From M3007 sp964550795 (GTDB lineage Bacteria > Bacteroidota > Bacteroidia > Chitinophagales > Saprospiraceae), in the NCBI GenBank assembly GCA_964550795.1, contig CAZKBH010000016.1, positions 21,736 to 85,735 of the forward strand: DNA of 64,000 nt, read 5' to 3'. Position numbers and translations under genes: made by a program. The notes beneath the pieces were generated by a model. The model was not told where the DNA came from and did not search any database. It saw only the letters and a list, made by a program, of their open reading frames with translations. Positions 15,655 to 24,505 of the stretch are shown here, in pieces; the stretch's first letter is position 1; the number at the start of each line of letters is the position of its first letter.

Positions 15655-15750
15655 TCGCCAAGTTTTCAGCATGGTTGGTGGGGAAATACGTTTACTAAAC
15701 TTTTGAAGTTTAGTAAACGTTCTACGAGCAAATGCTGAAAACTGTGGCGA
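15655..15750. repeat. Dispersed inverted-repeat element, copy 1
   Basis: The outer arms TCGCCAAGTTTTCAGCAT and ATGCTGAAAACTGTGGCGA are complementary apart from an inserted base or two. The inner hairpin 15688-15720 has 13-bp perfect arms ACGTTTACTAAAC / GTTTAGTAAACGT around seven bases. A diverged second copy lies at 52152-52236. No coding capacity; MITE- or REP-like. Confidence 0.8.
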
Positions 15751-15862
15751 TGCGAGATCTAAATCTGGACGGGGCCCCATTAAAATACCGAAAGTATAGA
15801 AATGGTTTGGGCACAGAGGAATAAATTACTAAACCAATTTGCAAAGATAGAAAGAGCAAGGC

Positions 15863-15889
15863 TTGTAACCGTAATTTCAAGTACCTTTG
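15863..15889 (+). promoter_or_regulatory. Probable promoter of lepA
   Basis: TTG (15863-15865), 16-base spacer, TACCTTTG (15882-15889), about 98 bases before the lepA start. It matches the Bacteroidota -33/-7 pattern, with a slightly short spacer. Confidence 0.5.
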
Positions 15890-15986
15890 CGCCCGTTTTG
15901 ATGATGGGATGGGGTAATAAAGTTTACCGCCGCCATCTGCACGCGCCCATTACCCTGTACCTTACCATCCATCAGTGCATCACTCC

Positions 15987-17783
15987 ATGAAGAAAATTCG
16001 CAATTTTTGCATCATTGCACACATTGACCACGGTAAAAGCACCCTTGCTGACCGTTTATTGGAATATACCAACACCATCAGCAAGCGCGACATGCAAGAT
16101 CAGGCGCTTGATAATATGGACCTCGAAAGAGAGCGTGGTATTACCATTAAGAGCCATGCAATCCAGATGCGTTACGTGCATCCGGCCAACGGCGAGGAAT
16201 ACATTTTTAACCTCATTGACACACCCGGCCACGTGGATTTTTCCTACGAGGTAAGCCGTTCCATCGCCGCTTGCGAGGGTGCACTGCTGCTCGTGGATGC
16301 TTCACAAGGTATTCAGGCTCAGACCATTAGCAATCTTTATCTAGCCGTTGATCACAACCTGGAAATTATCCCAATTGTGAACAAAGTAGATATGGAAAGT
16401 GCGATGGTGGAGGAAGTGCAAGACCAAATCATGGACTTGATCGGCTGCAAACGCGAGGAAATTATTTCTGCTTCCGGCCGAACAGGGATTGGCATCCCGG
16501 AAATCCTGTCGGCAGTGGTGGATCGGGTGCCAGCGCCCAGCGGCGACCCCAATGCGCCGCTGCAAACCATGATTTTCGACTCGGTGTTCAACTCCTACCG
16601 GGGCATCATCGCCTACGTTCGGGTCATGAACGGCTCGATGAAAAAAGGCGACAAACTCAAGTTTTTCAACACGGGCAAAGAGGTGACCGCTGAAGAAGTG
16701 GGTGTGTTGCGCATGGGACAATTTGAGGCCACCGAAATCAGCACCGGCGATGTCGGGTATGTCATCACGGGCATCAAAGTCAGCAAGGAGATTAAAGTCG
16801 GTGATACCATTACGCATGTCGCAAGACCTTGTACAGAGGGCGTAAAAGGTTTTGAGGAAGTAAAACCGATGGTATTTGCGGGCGTTTATCCGCTTGACAA
16901 CGACGATTTTGAAGATCTGCGCGATGCCCTGGAAAAACTGCAACTCAATGACGCCTCCCTCGTTTGGGAACCCGAAACCTCCGCAGCGCTCGGCTTTGGC
17001 TTCCGTTGTGGATTTTTGGGCATGTTGCACCTGGAAATTGTGCAAGAGCGGCTTTACCGCGAATTTGACCAGGATATTATCACGACCGTGCCCAACGTGC
17101 CCTATTTCGCCACAGACATGAAGGGCAATAAATTCACGGTACACCAACCCACCGAACTCCCCGAGCCGAATCACCTGCAAAGTGTAGAAGAGCCTTACAT
17201 CTACGCGCAGGTCATCACAAAGCCGGAATACATCGGTAATATCATGACGCTATGCCTCGAAAAACGCGGCATCCTCATCAAACAACATTACCTGACCCCA
17301 ACCCGTCTGGAAATCATTTTTCACTTGCCCCTGGCCGAAATCGTGTTTGATTTCTACGACAAACTGAAATCCATGACCCGCGGCTACGCATCGTTCGATT
17401 ATCATTTGCTCGATTACCGCCCGACGGATCTGGTCAAACTTGACATCAAACTCAACGGCGAACCCGTGGATGCCCTTTCTGCCCTCGTACACCGCACCAA
17501 AGCGGAATACATGGGCCGCAGGATGTGCGAAAAATTGAAGGAATTACTGCCTAAAAAGCAATTCCAAATTGCCATTCAAGCTGCCATTGGCCAAAAAGTT
17601 ATTGCACGCGAAACCATTTCGGCGCTTCGCAAGGACGTGACGGCCAAATGTTATGGCGGGGATATTTCGCGTAAACGCAAGCTTTTGGAAAAGCAAAAAG
17701 AAGGCAAAAAACGCATGAAACAGTTTGGGGATGTGGAAGTGCCGCAAGAGGCGTTTCTGAAAGTCCTCAAGTTGAACGATTAG
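15987..17783 (+). CDS. lepA: Elongation factor 4 (LepA), ribosome back-translocating GTPase
   Basis: 598 residues. A translational GTPase that acts on stalled or misprogrammed ribosomes. G motifs: AHIDHGKSTLADRLLEY (P loop), DMDLERERGITI-type switch I (here DNMDLERERGITIKSHA), DTPGHVDF (G3) and NKVDMESA (G4). The C-terminal LepA-specific domain is recognisable in the basic tail GDISRKRKLLEKQKEGKKR and DVEVPQEAFLKVLK. Full family length. I chose ATG 15987 (MKKIRNFC), the conserved family start; an upstream in-frame start adds only four residues. It converges on the beta-helix gene with three bases between stops. Confidence 0.96.
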   Translation: MKKIRNFCIIAHIDHGKSTLADRLLEYTNTISKRDMQDQALDNMDLERERGITIKSHAIQMRYVHPANGEEYIFNLIDTPGHVDFSYEVSRSIAACEGALLLVDASQGIQAQTISNLYLAVDHNLEIIPIVNKVDMESAMVEEVQDQIMDLIGCKREEIISASGRTGIGIPEILSAVVDRVPAPSGDPNAPLQTMIFDSVFNSYRGIIAYVRVMNGSMKKGDKLKFFNTGKEVTAEEVGVLRMGQFEATEISTGDVGYVITGIKVSKEIKVGDTITHVARPCTEGVKGFEEVKPMVFAGVYPLDNDDFEDLRDALEKLQLNDASLVWEPETSAALGFGFRCGFLGMLHLEIVQERLYREFDQDIITTVPNVPYFATDMKGNKFTVHQPTELPEPNHLQSVEEPYIYAQVITKPEYIGNIMTLCLEKRGILIKQHYLTPTRLEIIFHLPLAEIVFDFYDKLKSMTRGYASFDYHLLDYRPTDLVKLDIKLNGEPVDALSALVHRTKAEYMGRRMCEKLKELLPKKQFQIAIQAAIGQKVIARETISALRKDVTAKCYGGDISRKRKLLEKQKEGKKRMKQFGDVEVPQEAFLKVLKLND

Positions 17784-17786
17784 GAA

Positions 17787-19279
17787 TCACTGTTTCAAAA
17801 GCTTTTTCCACCAAATTTTTCCTGCCTTCAAATCCTGAACCCGGAGCAGGTACGTTCCCGCCGGGAGTTTCGGCAAATGCAGCCGCCCGTTGCTGCTCTG
17901 GTCTTCAAATACCGTGCGACCCATCGTGTCGTGCAGGGTAATTTGAAGTCGCGGGTGCCCGGTTTCGGTGTCTAAAACCAAAAATAATTCCTCCGCGAAA
18001 GGATTGGGAAATACCCACAATGCATCGGTTTGAGCCGGAAAATCCGTGCTCGAAAGTCCACTTTCCACGGCACCTCTGGATCGTGGAGATAGAAACGTAT
18101 TCCCCTCATAATCCAGCATCGGCGCGGCTACAGCGAGGCCACTCCCAATGGCCGGACTGCCTGCCAGCAAAGAAAAATCTTCATCATCGGCGTTTACAAA
18201 AAGCGGGTCGGCGTTCACAATCTGATTCGGGTCTGGCGTTGGAATATCTGGCCCGCTCCAGTTGGGCAGGGTGTTGTTGTACCATAAATTATGGGAAAAC
18301 AAAAAGGTCTCTGGCCGGGTGTTTGAACCAATATTGGTCTCGGTATTGAGGTTTTTATCCAGATAAATGATGTTGTTAATAAAGGAGTTATCGCCACATT
18401 CTAAAAAGCGATCTGGATCTACGGTTTCTTGCAAGATGCGTATAACCCAGTTTTCAGGCTTGTAAAAAGTGTTGTTAACCACCTGAACATCCACCGATCC
18501 GACGTAAGCAATGGGCGCCCAAGACCCGATAAACAGGTTGGAATACACCTGCAAATGCGCGGCTTCATACCGGGCCGTATCGGGACGAAAAAATGGTAGG
18601 CCCGTGCTGCCGCCCAGGTTGAGCGTACGTAATCCGCCGTCCTTAAACACGTTTCCCTCTATCCGTATCCAGGCCGTGCCGCCCTTGGCCTGAATGGAAT
18701 TAGAGCCTAAGTTTTCAAAATAGTTGTTTTTAATCACCCCATGATGGCAGCCCACCATATCCACGCCGCTGCCGTTGGGCGAACCGTTTAGAAACTGGCA
18801 GTTGCGGATTTCAAAAGAGTCGAGGCCGGAAAGTTTTAATAAATCGTTGTTGCCTGTGACACTGATGTCGCGAAAAACGCAGGACTCAAACACGATATGG
18901 TGTGCCGGGGAATCGTAGGTGCCGCCGTCGTCAGTGTTAAACCCATTGCCTGTTTGCTGTCGAAACGTCAGTCCGCTGAAGTGCAGGTATGCCGGGTCTG
19001 ACAGTTGAATGGCATTGTTGCCGCCTTCAAAAACGGGGCTTGCTCCCGGTGCGTTTTTAATGGTAATCCATTGATTTGCAGTGCCTTGTAGATTGTTCAA
19101 AAAAACACCCCCGGGATATATCCCGGCGTGAATCAGGATGGTATCTCCGGGTTGCACGTCATTTACAGCCTGGGCAAGGTTGAGATAAGGCTGACCCGGN
19201 NNNNNNNNNGAAGAACTTGCGCCAATAGACAGGTTTGGAGAAATTGGAGCAGCGCGACGGAGAAAACTCTATAAATCAT
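17787..19279 (-). CDS. Secreted right-handed beta-helix protein with T9SS type A sorting domain (assembly gap inside)
   Basis: The start is ATG 19279: MIYRVFSVALLQFLQTCLLA is a clear signal peptide. It is separated by ten N (19200-19209) from PGQPYLNLAQAVNDVQPGD and about 455 further residues. The apparent frame change at the gap shows the N count is nominal. The body has the Asn/Gly-rich ladder of parallel beta-helix repeats (for example NNAIQLSDPAYLHFSGLTF, VIKNNYFENLGSNSIQ), as in polysaccharide lyases and adhesins. The last 75 residues (WVFPNPFAEELFLVLD to the C-terminal KLLKQ) form a type A T9SS sorting domain, so the protein should be exported across the outer membrane and anchored or released. 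No catalytic residues are assignable. Confidence 0.85.
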
Positions 19280-19335
19280 GGTGTGAAATTTAGGAACATA
19301 AAGGTGCTGCGATCAATTCATTTTTTCAAATAGAA

Positions 19336-19362
19336 TTGTAAACTTGGAAAAGCCTACTTTTG
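19336..19362 (+). promoter_or_regulatory. Probable promoter of the sodium symporter gene
   Basis: TTG (19336-19338), 16-base spacer, TACTTTTG (19355-19362), about 32 bases before the start codon. Confidence 0.55.
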
Positions 19363-19393
19363 CGCGTTCCAAGGGGAAACGTCTCCCCAACGT

Positions 19394-20950
19394 TTGCCTT
19401 GGAGCGCATTGAAAATGGTCCACCTCACACCCTCTTTCGTACTGGTTATTCTTTTCCTTTACTTCGCCATGCTGGTAGGTGTGGCTTGGTTTACCGGGCG
19501 TAACACCAGCAACGAAGGATTTTTTCTGGCCAACCGAAAAGTGCCCTGGTATGTGGTGGCTTACGCCATGATTGGAACGAGCATCAGTGGGGTGACCTTC
19601 ATCAGCATCCCTGGAGCGGTGGGCGGCACGGGCATCAATATGGCATTTTCGTACATGCAAGTGGTGCTGGGCTATTTGCTGGGCTACTTGTTCATCGCTA
19701 CGGTACTGATGCCCATGTATTATCGGCTGAATTTGACGAGCATTTATGGGTATCTGGAACAACGATTCGGGTGGTGGTCGTACAAAACTGGGGCAGGCTA
19801 CTTTTTGCTCTCGCGCACCCTGGGTTCGGCGGCGCGGATGTTCCTGGCAGCTACGGTGCTACAATTTTTTGTGTTTGGTCCCTTGGGCGTGCCGTTTTTT
19901 GTCACCGTAACCTTGATGTTGGCCTTGATCTACGGTTATACCTTCAAAGGTGGCTTAAAAACCATCATTTGGACGGACTCGATCATGACCACGTTTTTCC
20001 TCGCGGCATTGGTTTTCACCGTGTGGACCATTGGAAAATCCTTGAATTTAAGCGGCCTTGACTTGTTTTCCAGTGTAATGGACAGCAAATACGGGCAGGT
20101 ATTTTTCTTCGACAATTTCCTTTCAGACCCGAATCACTTTGTGAAGCAATTTGTGAGCGGCGCATTGGTTGCAATTGCTATGACGGGCCTTGATCAGGAT
20201 TTGATGCAGAAGAACCTGGCCTGCAAAAATATCCGCGAAGCGCAGAAAAACATGTTCGTTTTCTGCATTTATCTCGTGGTCATCAATTTCCTTTTCCTCG
20301 TTTTGGGGGCTTTGCTTTACCTCTACGCGGGATCTATCGGACTTGAAATTCCGGCGCGAACCGACCAGCTTTATCCAAAAATCGCCTTCGGGCACCTGGA
20401 TGCAGTCGCGGGTGTATTCTTTATTCTTGGACTTATTGGCAGTACCTACGCCAGCAGTGATTCGGCCCTGACCGCCCTTACCACCAGCTTTTGCGTGGAC
20501 TTTTTGAACTTTCAAAAGCCCAAAGCAGGCGAACCCCAAACCTTTGCTTACGAGGAAGAACGCATTGCGTACGAACAAGCGGAAGAAGCCAAACAGCGCA
20601 AAACGCGCACCCTGGTGCACTTAGGCTTTTCGATTTTGTTCGTGTTTATCATCTTGATTCTCAACATGGTAAGCAACTCGGCGGTCATTTCCCTCATTTT
20701 TAAAATTGCTGGCTACACGTACGGGCCACTGCTGGGATTGTTCCTCTTTGGACTGTTCACAGACTTGAAAATCCGCGACCGACTGGTACTGTATGTCTGT
20801 CTGGCCGCGCCTGCGCTGACCTACTTCTTTGAGCTTGCCTCCAAAAACTGGATCGGGTTTGATGCCGGGTTTTTGACCATTTTGATCAATGGTTTGTTCA
20901 CTGTGTTGGGGCTTTGGGCTATTTCTTATCGGGAAACGGAAGTCGTTTAA
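19394..20950 (+). CDS. Sodium:solute symporter (SSS family)
   Basis: 518 residues with about 13 membrane segments. The opening helix is followed by FTGRNTSNEGFFLANRKVPW, the conserved cytoplasmic loop of the family, then MIGTSISGVTFISIPGAVG (TM2, which forms part of the sodium and substrate site). ALVAIAMTGLDQDLMQKNLA is the typical TM7-8 region (TGLDQDxxQK). FILGLIGSTYASSDSALTAL carries the Ser/Thr-rich TM9 that contributes the second sodium ligand. The substrate (sugar, amino acid, sialic acid or other) cannot be told from this; the sequence looks like the broad bacterial subfamily related to SGLT. It is convergent with crcB. Confidence 0.9.
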   Translation: MPWSALKMVHLTPSFVLVILFLYFAMLVGVAWFTGRNTSNEGFFLANRKVPWYVVAYAMIGTSISGVTFISIPGAVGGTGINMAFSYMQVVLGYLLGYLFIATVLMPMYYRLNLTSIYGYLEQRFGWWSYKTGAGYFLLSRTLGSAARMFLAATVLQFFVFGPLGVPFFVTVTLMLALIYGYTFKGGLKTIIWTDSIMTTFFLAALVFTVWTIGKSLNLSGLDLFSSVMDSKYGQVFFFDNFLSDPNHFVKQFVSGALVAIAMTGLDQDLMQKNLACKNIREAQKNMFVFCIYLVVINFLFLVLGALLYLYAGSIGLEIPARTDQLYPKIAFGHLDAVAGVFFILGLIGSTYASSDSALTALTTSFCVDFLNFQKPKAGEPQTFAYEEERIAYEQAEEAKQRKTRTLVHLGFSILFVFIILILNMVSNSAVISLIFKIAGYTYGPLLGLFLFGLFTDLKIRDRLVLYVCLAAPALTYFFELASKNWIGFDAGFLTILINGLFTVLGLWAISYRETEVV

Positions 20951-20959
20951 TAAATGGCC

Positions 20960-21328
20960 TTAAAACATGCTGTGAATTTTCACCCCCAAAAGCAAACTGG
21001 CGAAACAGACCAGCAGACTTCCCAACACATTCAAGGCCGCCAAGCTCGGCTGACCCCCTTGCCAGAGTTGCAAGGTCTCTGCACTGAAGGTTGAAAAGGT
21101 GCTAAACCCACCACAGAACCCAACCGAGAGCAGCAGCCGCCGCTGTTCGATGACCCCCGTACTCATTTGTTGCGCAAGCACCAGGCCCATGATAAAACAG
21201 GCCAAGCCGTTGGCGGTCAAGGTTGCCCAGGGGAAACGTGGAAGCAGGGGTTGCAGGGCCAAACTTAGCCCCCAGCGGCTCACACTGCCGAGTCCACCAC
21301 CTACAAATACGAGCAAAAAGTGAAGCAT
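20960..21328 (-). CDS. crcB: Fluoride channel CrcB/Fluc
   Basis: 122 residues, four membrane helices. GGGLGSVSRWGLSL (N-terminal Gly-rich Arg motif) and GFCGGFSTFSTFSAE (the Phe-box and polar track of Fluc channels) identify a dual-topology fluoride exporter, normally a homodimer. Length is typical. I looked for a fluoride riboswitch upstream (21329-21420) and found none. It ends 10 bases from the symporter stop. Confidence 0.93.
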   Translation of the reverse strand: MLHFLLVFVGGGLGSVSRWGLSLALQPLLPRFPWATLTANGLACFIMGLVLAQQMSTGVIEQRRLLLSVGFCGGFSTFSTFSAETLQLWQGGQPSLAALNVLGSLLVCFASLLLGVKIHSMF

Positions 21329-21458
21329 AATCGAAATAAAAAACCCCGACTAATTACAGCCGGGGCAACAACTAAAAAATTAAGCTATGAAAACAAAAAC
21401 TTCTTTATTCACATATCCGCCGTAGCGCGCGGCGCTTCGGCGGGTAAAGATAAAAAAG

Positions 21459-21486
21459 AAAATGCCGCTTGTACAAGCGGCATTTT
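21459..21486 (-). terminator. Terminator of the rplU-rpmA transcript
   Basis: AATGCCGCTT GTACAAGCGGCATT is a perfect palindrome, extended by AA/TT on both sides. On the minus strand it is followed by CTTTTTTATC. It lies 15 bases past the stop of the L27 gene. Confidence 0.8.
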
Positions 21487-21500
21487 CGAGAAAAGTTATT

Positions 21501-22224
21501 TTATGCGGTCTGGTCGCGGCCTCCAGTAAGTTCATCCTGGTAGGCTTTTAGCTCATCCCACTTGCCTTCNNNNNNNNNNAAGTTTTGCCTGTGCAGGCCA
21601 AGTGCTTGGGTCGTGGATTTGGTAGCGAGGACCGGCAGCGTCCAAAATTTCTTTCAGACGGTCGGTTGAAGCTTCTGCGAGTTCAGCCCAGGTAGAAATA
21701 CCACCTTCTTTCAGCAGTGTTTCGATTTTTGGACCAACGCCTTCAACGATTTTCAGGTCGTCGAGTTTTGGACCTTTATCTTTTTTAGGAGCTGCAGCTT
21801 TTTTCTCAGCGGGTGCTTCGATTTCAGCAACTACTTCATTTTCAGCAACTTCTACCGCTTCAACGGGTGCCGCTTCTTTTTTAGCAGGTTTTTCTGCTGG
21901 CGTAGCAACGGTCTCGTTTTTAGGGTTGGTTGGCTTTTTAACCGGCTTTACTGGAGCAACGGGTACTTCTTGTACTGGCAGGATGCTCACGAAACGACGG
22001 TCTTTGAAGCTGCGTTTGAACACAACCACGCCGTCAATTGCAGCGTGCAGTGTATGGTCGCGGCCCATGTAAACATTGTCGCCAGGGTGAAACTGCGTAC
22101 CGCGCTGGCGAACCAACACGTTGCCGGCCACTGCGCGTTGGCCGCCGTATAATTTTACGCCGAGGCGTTTGCTTTTACTGTCGCGGCCGTTATCGGAACT
22201 ACCCGCACCTTTTTTGTGTGCCAT
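21501..22224 (-). CDS. rpmA: 50S ribosomal protein L27 fused to a helix-hairpin-helix domain (assembly gap inside)
   Basis: Residues 1-85 are an ordinary L27 (MAHKKGAGSSDNGRDSKSKR, GVKLYGGQ, NVLVRQRGTQFHPGDN, VYMGRDHTL), which sits near the peptidyl-transferase centre. After that comes a Pro/Ala/Lys/Glu-rich linker of about 80 residues and then a helix-hairpin-helix-type domain: DDLKIVEGVGPKIETLLKEG, ISTWAELAEAS, RLKEILDAAGPRYQIHDP, STWPAQAKL. Ten N at 21570-21579 interrupt it; beyond them EGKWDELKAYQDELTGGRD and a TAA at 21501-21503 complete the domain, so the real stop is at 21501, not in the gap. Normal L27 is about 85-90 residues; this is about 240. Cotranscribed with rplU. Confidence 0.88.
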
Positions 22225-22319
22225 TTTTCAATGATTGAGTTTGCAATGAATGAATGAGGGAATTAGTGTAGGGTTTAAGGTTTAGGGTTTTAAACACCCA
22301 ACCAGAAACCATGCTCCAA

Positions 22320-22631
22320 TTAACCCTTGATAGATTCGATTTTGATTTTGGAGAACTGTTGGCGGTGGCCGTTTTTCTTGCGGTAGCCCTTGCGGCGCTT
22401 CTTTTTGAAAACGATCACTTTGTCGCCTTTCAGGTGAGTGATGACGCTGGCGCTAACATTAGCACCTTTGATGTTGGGCACGCCGATGGTTACTTGGCCG
22501 TCGTTGTCAATAAGATGAACGGTATCGAAACTTACAGCGTCGCCTTCGTTGGCTGCCAGCCGGTGGACGAAGATCTGTTGACCTTCCTCAACTTTGAATT
22601 GTTGACCGGCGATGGAAACAATTGCGAACAT
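22320..22631 (-). CDS. rplU: 50S ribosomal protein L21
   Basis: 103 residues. MFAIVSIAGQQFKVEEGQQI is the standard L21 opening, and KKKRRKGYRKKNGHRQ the basic 23S rRNA-binding loop. Normal length, without any extension. It is first in the rplU-rpmA operon; 95 bases separate it from the L27 fusion gene. Confidence 0.95.
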   Translation of the reverse strand: MFAIVSIAGQQFKVEEGQQIFVHRLAANEGDAVSFDTVHLIDNDGQVTIGVPNIKGANVSASVITHLKGDKVIVFKKKRRKGYRKKNGHRQQFSKIKIESIKG

Positions 22632-22685
22632 TGTTGTGAATCAAATATTTAGATGAAATTATACTCCTTTCCTTAAAAAGGCGGG

Positions 22686-22717
22686 CAAAGGTACTTCAAC
22701 TGCTGTGAAAATCCAAA
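22686..22717 (-). promoter_or_regulatory. Promoter of rplU-rpmA
   Basis: Minus strand: TTTG (22717-22714), 20-base spacer, TACCTTTG (22693-22686). This is an ideal match to the Bacteroidota TTTG / TAnnTTTG promoter at normal spacing. It overlaps the 3' end of the upstream O-antigen ligase gene, so the ribosomal operon starts inside that gene. The leader is about 50 bases. Confidence 0.65.
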
Positions 22718-24012
22718 TGTGGCTCCATCTTCTTTTTTGCAGCAAAAAGGACGGCCATAGCGCCCCATACCAGCGCTGCTACCCGACCATCGTGAAGCAG
22801 GTCGTTGACCATAACCTGTACAAAAAAAGTCAGCAAAGACAAGCGCAGGAAAAGATTGTTTGAAAAACGAACATTTCTGAATGGGCTGCCCGTCCCCGTT
22901 TGTGAATCGAATCGGTTTGCCGACTTGATACCATCCCAAACCAGCAGCCCCAATAATCCCATCCAGAGCAGCAAGCCCACAAGGCCCATTTCGGTCAAAA
23001 CCCGCAGGTATTCTGAATGCACGCCCCCGCCGCGCCCTTGCGGATGCGGCAGACCGTTGGCAAACGGCACTTCTACACTGATGCGGGTCATTTCCGCAGG
23101 CCTCTGATAATCAAGGTATTGGAATTGAAAAGTACCGGGTCCGAAGCCTGCTAAAGGTCTTTCCTGAATCATTCGGAGGGCGCAACTCCAGCGGTTCAGC
23201 CGTTCCATGGAAGAGACATCCTGTTGCAATGCCGCCACTGTTTTGCTCGCGCCCCAATATCCAATCGCACTTATACAAACCAGCAATACCACCCGCCCAT
23301 AAATTTTTAGCGACCAAAACAGCCAGAGTGTTCCCACAAGCATCGCGCTCCCCCAAGCAGCACGAGCGGTGGACAACGCAAGGGCAAGCAGCAGCAGCCC
23401 TGTCAACCAGGTTTTTTTTACACCCCAATCATGTTTCTGCAATAGGAACAATGCCATCAAAACCACCGCCGCCCACATGGTATGATCCGGAAAAAAGGGT
23501 CGAGGACTAAGGATTGCCTGATCGGCGCGAAAATGGTAAAAACTGTGGTGTGCCAGGGTGTAAACGGCCACGCCGCCCATGGAAATTATGAAATAGGGCA
23601 ATGCGCGCTTCCAGAGCATCGGCCAGGTGAAAAGCCCCAGCGCAAAAACTCCCCAATGCCCCCATTCCACGAGCCAATATTTCCAGGAAACCCAGGGAAT
23701 GGTCGAAAAACAGGCGCTGATGGCCATCCAGAGGATATAAGCGAGACTGATTTGCAGAAAAATAGAGTTTGTCAGAAGCCTGCGTAAGTCTTTGGGGTGT
23801 TGCCAAAAATGAATGGCTAAACCCAGCCCCAGACCAGCAAGCAGCGGCTCGCTGGGTACCCTCAAGTTCCAAGTTCCAAATGCAAGGTCAACAGACCAAG
23901 GCATGGTTGCAAAAAGCAGGCAATAGGCAAGTACGAAGCCTTTGGGCGGGGGTGACATCATTAGACTTGTTGCGATAGGGTACTGTTCGAGCGGTTTTGT
24001 ACCTTGTGGCAT
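22696..24012 (-). CDS. O-antigen ligase / Wzy family membrane protein
   Basis: 438 residues, about 11 hydrophobic segments. LAGFGPGTFQFQYLDYQRP followed by HSEYLRVLTEMGLVGLLLWM is the periplasmic loop and following helix typical of the Wzy_C/O-antigen ligase family (WaaL-like ligases and Wzy polymerases, which cannot be told apart by sequence alone). It would join or polymerise surface polysaccharide at the periplasmic face of the inner membrane. The start could be ATG 24012 or one of the two Met codons 17-18 codons later (MMSPPPKGF). No glycosyltransferase genes are adjacent, which is unusual for this family. Confidence 0.8.
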   Translation of the reverse strand: MPQGTKPLEQYPIATSLMMSPPPKGFVLAYCLLFATMPWSVDLAFGTWNLRVPSEPLLAGLGLGLAIHFWQHPKDLRRLLTNSIFLQISLAYILWMAISACFSTIPWVSWKYWLVEWGHWGVFALGLFTWPMLWKRALPYFIISMGGVAVYTLAHHSFYHFRADQAILSPRPFFPDHTMWAAVVLMALFLLQKHDWGVKKTWLTGLLLLALALSTARAAWGSAMLVGTLWLFWSLKIYGRVVLLVCISAIGYWGASKTVAALQQDVSSMERLNRWSCALRMIQERPLAGFGPGTFQFQYLDYQRPAEMTRISVEVPFANGLPHPQGRGGGVHSEYLRVLTEMGLVGLLLWMGLLGLLVWDGIKSANRFDSQTGTGSPFRNVRFSNNLFLRLSLLTFFVQVMVNDLLHDGRVAALVWGAMAVLFAAKKKMEPHLDFHSS

Positions 24013-24111
24013 TCAAAATTATTCCTGCGTGCCCAAGTTTCAAAACCCGACAAAAGGGCAAATTTTATCTGTTTCTGATCCGATTCAACCTCAATTCACA
24101 GCTACATAATC

Positions 24112-24498
24112 ATGAAGCCAGACATTTCAACGCCCGCCGATATCCGCGCCCTGATTGATACCTTCTACGAGAAAGTACAGGTGGACGAGATGATTGGATT
24201 TATTTTCAACGACATCGCCCAGGTAAATTGGGCACATCACCTGCCCATCATGTATGCCTTCTGGGAATTTCTGTTGCTTGGAACTCCAGATGCGTACCGT
24301 GGGAACCCGATTCAAAAACATTTTGATTTGCACCAAAAAATCCCGCTAAAGGCGGTCTATTTCGACCGTTGGCTCAGTTTGTTTCAGGGAACCATAGACG
24401 AACTTTTTGAAGGCCCAGGGGCAGAAAACGCCAAATTCCGGGCTTTTGCAATCAGTGAGACCTGGAAACCCAAGTTTGAGGGGCCTTTTGCCGTTTAA
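24112..24498 (+). CDS. Group III truncated haemoglobin
   Basis: 128 residues. WAHHLPIMYAFWEFLLLGTP and NPIQKHFDLHQKIPLKAVYF, DRWLSLFQGTIDELF match group III truncated haemoglobins; the His of HFDLH is the expected proximal haem ligand, and the Trp before HHLP is also typical. Such proteins bind oxygen or NO in the cytosol. It stands alone, with its stop 7 bases from the convergent ATP-grasp-like gene. Confidence 0.88.
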   Translation: MKPDISTPADIRALIDTFYEKVQVDEMIGFIFNDIAQVNWAHHLPIMYAFWEFLLLGTPDAYRGNPIQKHFDLHQKIPLKAVYFDRWLSLFQGTIDELFEGPGAENAKFRAFAISETWKPKFEGPFAV

Positions 24499-24505
24499 GT
24501 AAGAC

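Noticed and set aside
21329..21420. Fluoride riboswitch upstream of crcB
   Set aside because: I looked for the conserved GGCGAUGG-type core and pseudoknot and found none.
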